Shown here: in pieces, positions 60,648 to 64,000 of the stretch
Position numbering within the stretch: position 1 is the stretch's first letter
Layout: each line of letters begins with the position of its first letter
The notes under the pieces: generated by a model
The model's input: only the letters and a program-made list of their open reading frames with translations
Database searches by the model: none
Told to the model about the DNA's origin: nothing
Assembly (NCBI GenBank): GCA_051747265.1
Contig: JBNJFY010000002.1
Coordinates: forward strand, 124,001-188,000
Origin: JBNJFY01 sp051747265
Lineage (GTDB): Bacteria > Bacteroidota > Rhodothermia > Balneolales > Balneolaceae
Reading direction: 5' to 3'
Length of the DNA stretch: 64,000 nt
Made by a program: the position numbers and the translations under genes

Positions 60648-62132
60648 TTACCCCAATTTCTCCAACGCGGTTTCTAAACGTCGGATGATGATTTCTTTAC
60701 CCAGTAGCTCCATGGTGCCGAACAGATCCGGGCCAAAGCCCATGCCTGTTATCGCTATGCGTAGGGGCATCATCAACTTACCAAAGCCGATATCGTGTTC
60801 CTCCAGTACCTCCTTGAGGGTATCCTTCAGGTGACCGGCTTCGTAAGCATCGGCATCAATATCCTGCAAGCGATCCAAATATGCTTTCACATAAGTGGAG
60901 CTATTGTCTTTCCATTTCTTGAGCGCTTTTTCGTCGTACTCCTGAGGATCTTCGAAGAAAAAGGTACCCAGCGTCACAAATTCGGTAACCAGAGAAATGC
61001 GATCCTTCATTAGATCGATGACCTGAGCTAGATACTCATCGTTAGCATCAGCATAGCCATGCTCTTCGGCAATTTCTTTGACGCGGGGTAGCAACTCGGT
61101 GGTTGGTTTTTCGCGCAGGTAGTTTTCGTTATACCACATCAACTTTTTCTTGTTGAATACTGCGCCGCCCTTACTTACCCGATCCAAGGAGAAGTCGCTG
61201 ATCAGTTCATCCATGGTCAGCAGCTCGCGATCGTCGCCGGGGTTCCAGCCGAGAAAGGCCAAGAAGTTGACCAGGGCCTCCGGCTCATACAGCTCATCGA
61301 TATAATCCCGGGTATTGATCATAATACCTTGGCTTTCGGCTTTTCGCTTGGACAACTTTCCGCCGCTGGGTGACATAATCAGGGGCAAATGTGCCATGGT
61401 GGGTGCTTCCCAACCCAGATATTTGTACAGTAGCATGTGCTTGGGCGCGGAACTGAGCCACTCTTCACCACGGATTACATGCGTGATGCCCATCAGATGA
61501 TCATCCACCACATTGGCCATGTGATAGGTAGGCATGCCGTCGGATTTGATCAGTACTTGATCGTCCAGCCCTTTGGCTTCGAAGGAAACGTGTCCGCGAA
61601 TCTCATCTTCGAATCGGATGGTTTCCCGGCGGGGCACTTTCAGTCGGATGATAAACTCATCGCCGGCTTCCAGCTTTTTCTCCACCTCATCTTGAGGGAG
61701 CGTCAAGCTGTTTTTCATCGATTGACGAGTCACCGCGTCGTACTTCGGCGAGGGATTGCCCGACTTTTTGAGTCGTTCGCGCATCTGGTCGATCTCCTCT
61801 ACCGTGTCAAATGCGTAGTAGGCATGCCCTTCATCCACCAACTGCTTGGCGTACTTCATATACAGATCCTTGCGCTCGCTCTGGCGATAGGGTCCCACTT
61901 CGCCCTCGCGATCCGGTCCTTCGTCGTATTCCATACCGCACCATAGCAGAGAGTCGATGATATCCTGTTCGGCTTCCTCGACATAGCGACTCTGATCAGT
62001 GTCCTCGATACGGAGGATGAAATCGCCGTCGTGGTGTTTGGCGAACAGATAGTTATACAGGGCCGTGCGCAGTCCCCCGATGTGCAGAAATCCAGTGGGA
62101 GAGGGTGCGAATCGAACGCGAACGTTACTCAT
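60648..62132 (-). CDS. gltX: Glutamate-tRNA ligase
   Basis: This 494-residue class I aminoacyl-tRNA synthetase has the HIGH-type signature FAPSPTGFLHIGGLRTALYNYLFAK at the N-terminus, LRIEDTDQSR, HVIRGEEWLSSAPKHMLLY and the KMSKS-type motif GGKLSKRKAE (KLSKR form). A helical anticodon-binding C-terminal domain ends in ETALEKLG. It charges tRNA-Glu (and possibly tRNA-Gln, if the organism lacks GlnRS). Single-gene unit with its own terminator, divergent from the WbqC gene. Confidence 0.97.
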   Translation of the reverse strand: MSNVRVRFAPSPTGFLHIGGLRTALYNYLFAKHHDGDFILRIEDTDQSRYVEEAEQDIIDSLLWCGMEYDEGPDREGEVGPYRQSERKDLYMKYAKQLVDEGHAYYAFDTVEEIDQMRERLKKSGNPSPKYDAVTRQSMKNSLTLPQDEVEKKLEAGDEFIIRLKVPRRETIRFEDEIRGHVSFEAKGLDDQVLIKSDGMPTYHMANVVDDHLMGITHVIRGEEWLSSAPKHMLLYKYLGWEAPTMAHLPLIMSPSGGKLSKRKAESQGIMINTRDYIDELYEPEALVNFLAFLGWNPGDDRELLTMDELISDFSLDRVSKGGAVFNKKKLMWYNENYLREKPTTELLPRVKEIAEEHGYADANDEYLAQVIDLMKDRISLVTEFVTLGTFFFEDPQEYDEKALKKWKDNSSTYVKAYLDRLQDIDADAYEAGHLKDTLKEVLEEHDIGFGKLMMPLRIAITGMGFGPDLFGTMELLGKEIIIRRLETALEKLG

Positions 62133-62309
62133 AATAGGTGATTAAACAGTTGGTTTTCAGTCGTTTCTTGCTTATCGAAAGTCTCCAAAAATAAGGGATT
62201 GTGGGTACAGGTGCTAATTTTGAGTTACCAAAGAATGGAATTTAGTATTGACGCTCAGCGATCAGATTCCTATCTACTCTTGATCACATAGTACAACTAA
62301 CCAGAATTT

Positions 62310-62984
62310 ATGACTCTCGGCCTTCTATTCCCCTCCTTTGCCCCTGATCTATACGATATCGCCACACTTAAGAAGGCGGATACGGTTATCCTTCAGGATT
62401 CCGAACAATGGTCGCGAAAAAGCCGTGTGCATCGGGCCAAGATTCGTAAGGTCAAAGGTACGCAGTGGATCAACATTCCTATCCGCACCGAAGATAAGAA
62501 AAAGGCTATTGGAGAGGTGCGCATTGATCATTCGGAAGATTGGATCGATCCTATTCTTCGCGCTCTGCGTTACAACTACAATAACAGCGTCTATTTTGAT
62601 TTTTATGAGCCGGAATTCGAGGCCGATTTCCGGGAAGCTGAGCAGTTTGATTACCTCTTGCCGTTTATCATTCGTCTTCGGGGTCGGTTATTTCGCTACA
62701 TGGAGTTTGAGCTCGTAGCGGAAATCTTATGGTCCAGCGATTTAGGTGATCGGTACGACTCGGACCCCGATCAAACCGCACAGCATTTCGGGGCCGATCG
62801 TTTGATCATGGAGCATGGAGCGCGCCATTATCAACGTCAGCCGGTAACCACCCCGGTCATGGACGCATTACCCGAGCACCCTGAATACCGCCAGCATTTC
62901 GAGGGCTTCGAACCCGAGTGCTGCGTATTGGATGTGCTGTTTCAATACGGCCCGGAGAGCTTTCGGGTGTTGGATGGGTTGTAG
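62310..62984 (+). CDS. WbqC-family protein
   Basis: This 224-residue protein matches WbqC: LGLLFPSFAPDLYDIATLKKADTVILQDSEQWSRKSRVHRAKIRKVKGTQWINIPI near the start and FEGFEPECCVLDVLFQYGPESFRVLDGL at the end, the hallmark C-terminal segment. WbqC-like genes often lie in O-antigen loci and are thought to act in polysaccharide assembly, but no reaction has been shown that I know of. Confidence 0.88.
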   Translation: MTLGLLFPSFAPDLYDIATLKKADTVILQDSEQWSRKSRVHRAKIRKVKGTQWINIPIRTEDKKKAIGEVRIDHSEDWIDPILRALRYNYNNSVYFDFYEPEFEADFREAEQFDYLLPFIIRLRGRLFRYMEFELVAEILWSSDLGDRYDSDPDQTAQHFGADRLIMEHGARHYQRQPVTTPVMDALPEHPEYRQHFEGFEPECCVLDVLFQYGPESFRVLDGL

Positions 62985-62986
62985 TA

Positions 62987-63121
62987 CCGAGACCTTTCAG
63001 GATATCCACTGACACCGATAGGTTCAGTGGATATCTGATAGGGTCGAGAAGGAGCCATCAATGTCACGATCTTTTCCATGTTATCGACCCTGAAAGGTTT
63101 GGCGACCCTTTCAGGTCTTAG
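62987..63121. repeat. REP doublet, left flank of the RAYT gene
   Basis: It begins GAGACCTTTCAGG and contains the stem GGATATCCACTGA (63000-63012) pairing with TCAGTGGATATCT (63024-63036). A second weaker inverted pair, CCTGAAAGG/CCCTTTCAGG, follows near 63088-63115. The unit is repeated in the same orientation at 63819-63950. Confidence 0.85.
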
Positions 63122-63174
63122 GGGATTTGGCTATGATAGTACTAAAATTACGACTAAGTAAGAGTGGTATTGAC

Positions 63175-63813
63175 ATGGATAGGCTGGAGGCAGGATTTTA
63201 TTATCACATCTACAATCGAGGCAACAATTCCCAATCCATTTGCCGTTCACCTCAAGATTATAAAAAGTTTTTAGAGCTTCTGTTTTATTATCTATATCCC
63301 GCTTTTGAAATTTACGCTTATTGTCTGCTTAGCAACCACTATCATTTGCTAGTCAAAGTAAATACCGATCAAGAACAAATTGACAAGCTAAACAATTATT
63401 CTGATCAAGCTTTAGATATCGAATTTTCACCCTATGGTTATCAATATGATACGTATAAAGTAAAAAAGCCTTCCTTCCTATTATCTCATCTATTTAACAG
63501 CTTTACCAAGTATTTCAATGACAACTATCAACGAACAGGAAACTTATTCGAGGGATCCTATAAGAGAATACAAATAAGCAATTTGGACTATCTCACTGAG
63601 TTAGCAACCTATATTCACCGCAACCCCATTCATCACGGAATAAGTGATGATTTCGATACCTATCCTTATTCGTCATACCGTTACTTCTTGGACTCAACAT
63701 TCCCCCTGCTTCGAACAGATGAGGCTATTCAATGGTTTGGCGATCAAGATAATTTTATTGCGGCTCATATTGAAAGTGAGTCCATTTTGAACTCTAAATT
63801 ACTATTTGAATAA
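63175..63813 (+). CDS. REP-associated tyrosine transposase (RAYT, TnpA-REP/IS200-like)
   Basis: From the ATG at 63175 the protein has 212 residues and begins MDRLEAGFYYHIYNRGNN, the usual start of this family (an ATG at 63133 is an alternative). It shows the HUH nuclease motif NHYHLLVKV and the later helix FTKYFNDNYQRTGNLFEGSYKRI with the candidate catalytic tyrosine. YIHRNPIHHG follows. All expected parts are present, so the protein may be active. It stands between two direct copies of a REP doublet, which are its probable substrates. Confidence 0.92.
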   Translation: MDRLEAGFYYHIYNRGNNSQSICRSPQDYKKFLELLFYYLYPAFEIYAYCLLSNHYHLLVKVNTDQEQIDKLNNYSDQALDIEFSPYGYQYDTYKVKKPSFLLSHLFNSFTKYFNDNYQRTGNLFEGSYKRIQISNLDYLTELATYIHRNPIHHGISDDFDTYPYSSYRYFLDSTFPLLRTDEAIQWFGDQDNFIAAHIESESILNSKLLFE

Positions 63814-63818
63814 TCACT

Positions 63819-63950
63819 CGAGACCTTTCAGGATATCCACTGACACCGACAGGTTCAGTGGATATCTGATAGGGTCGAGAGGAATCCTCAATGCCACGTT
63901 CTTATATCGATTCGACACCGAAAGATCTAACGCTCCTATCAAGTCTTGTG
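63819..63950. repeat. REP doublet, right flank of the RAYT gene
   Basis: It repeats the left flank: GAGACCTTTCAGG, the stem GGATATCCACTGA (63831-63843) with TCAGTGGATATCT (63855-63867), then AGGGTCGAGA. The second half (63912-63949) is a degenerate copy of the left unit's second hairpin. Confidence 0.85.
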
Positions 63951-63966
63951 ATGTTGTATTAGATAC

Positions 63967-64000
63967 GGGACCGAAAACTTTTCAGGTTATACACTGGATC
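63967..64000. repeat. Start of a third REP copy, cut by the window edge
   Basis: GGGACCGAAAACTTTTCAGGTTATACACTGGATC resembles the first 30 bases of the flanking REP units with several changes, so another unit probably continues past the edge. Confidence 0.45.

Overview
The window looks like a chromosomal segment of a Bacteroidota-lineage bacterium, most likely a marine or halophilic member of the Balneolota/Rhodothermota group. This is an inference from several things. Both tRNA genes have Bacteroidota-type promoters (TTG-like box, about 20 nt, TAnnTTTG). There is an Hc1-like mini-histone, a TonB-dependent receptor behind a TPP riboswitch, an FGE-domain (GldJ/GldK-like) lipoprotein, WbqC, an NhaC antiporter, Tat/Sec lipoproteins and an AT/GC-balanced core. 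No rRNA, CRISPR array, prophage or complete insertion sequence is visible apart from a REP-associated transposase at the right end.

Layout. 1-6.3 kb: cell-surface sugar genes (SDR, a methyltransferase-DUF115-TPR fusion, DegT aminotransferase, GNAT/FemAB-like acyltransferase, Gfo/Idh oxidoreductase). 6.67 kb: tRNA-Leu(GAG), which borders a visibly A+T-rich accessory segment (6.8-12.1 kb). That segment carries a 1435-residue single-gene candidate defence protein (NACHT/STAND-like NTPase at the N-terminus, PD-(D/E)XK nuclease at the C-terminus), a truncated type IV restriction endonuclease remnant, and a HigA-like HTH gene without a toxin behind a perfect 17-bp palindrome; all three lie on the minus strand. 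12.2-19.4 kb: TonB-type protein, DUF3179 lipoprotein, histone-like protein, penicillin acylase with a small membrane protein, a duplicated-domain exported protein, and UspA. 19.7-25.7 kb: a TPP-riboswitch-controlled TonB-dependent receptor (probable thiamin uptake), M28 peptidase, FGE lipoprotein. 25.9-27.06 kb: a non-coding array of compact hairpins in degenerate tandem copies. 27.2-35 kb: DinB, LpxR-like lipid A deacylase, CsaA, Zn-ribbon protein, PolX, DapA, thioredoxin. 35.3-41.9 kb: M14 peptidase, PH-domain protein, methylmalonyl-CoA epimerase, tRNA-Pro(GGG) with a decayed second copy, GroES-like protein, MBL hydrolase. 42-53.5 kb: TamA/TamB envelope pair, a second M14 peptidase, DtxR-family regulator, SpoIIE phosphatase. 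53.8-63 kb: MetH, NRDE/TANGO2 protein, NhaC, GltX, WbqC. 63-64 kb: RAYT transposase flanked by about 130-bp direct repeats.

Two signals cut across the gene map. The first is a family of roughly heptameric tandem repeats, nearly always arranged as two inverted arms (about 19.5, 38.0, 39.3, 41.95 and 58.5 kb, with a single arm at 6.48 kb). The second is several REP-like hairpin families in intergenic DNA. The most promising candidate for an undescribed system is the NTPase-nuclease gene and its minus-strand neighbours next to tRNA-Leu.
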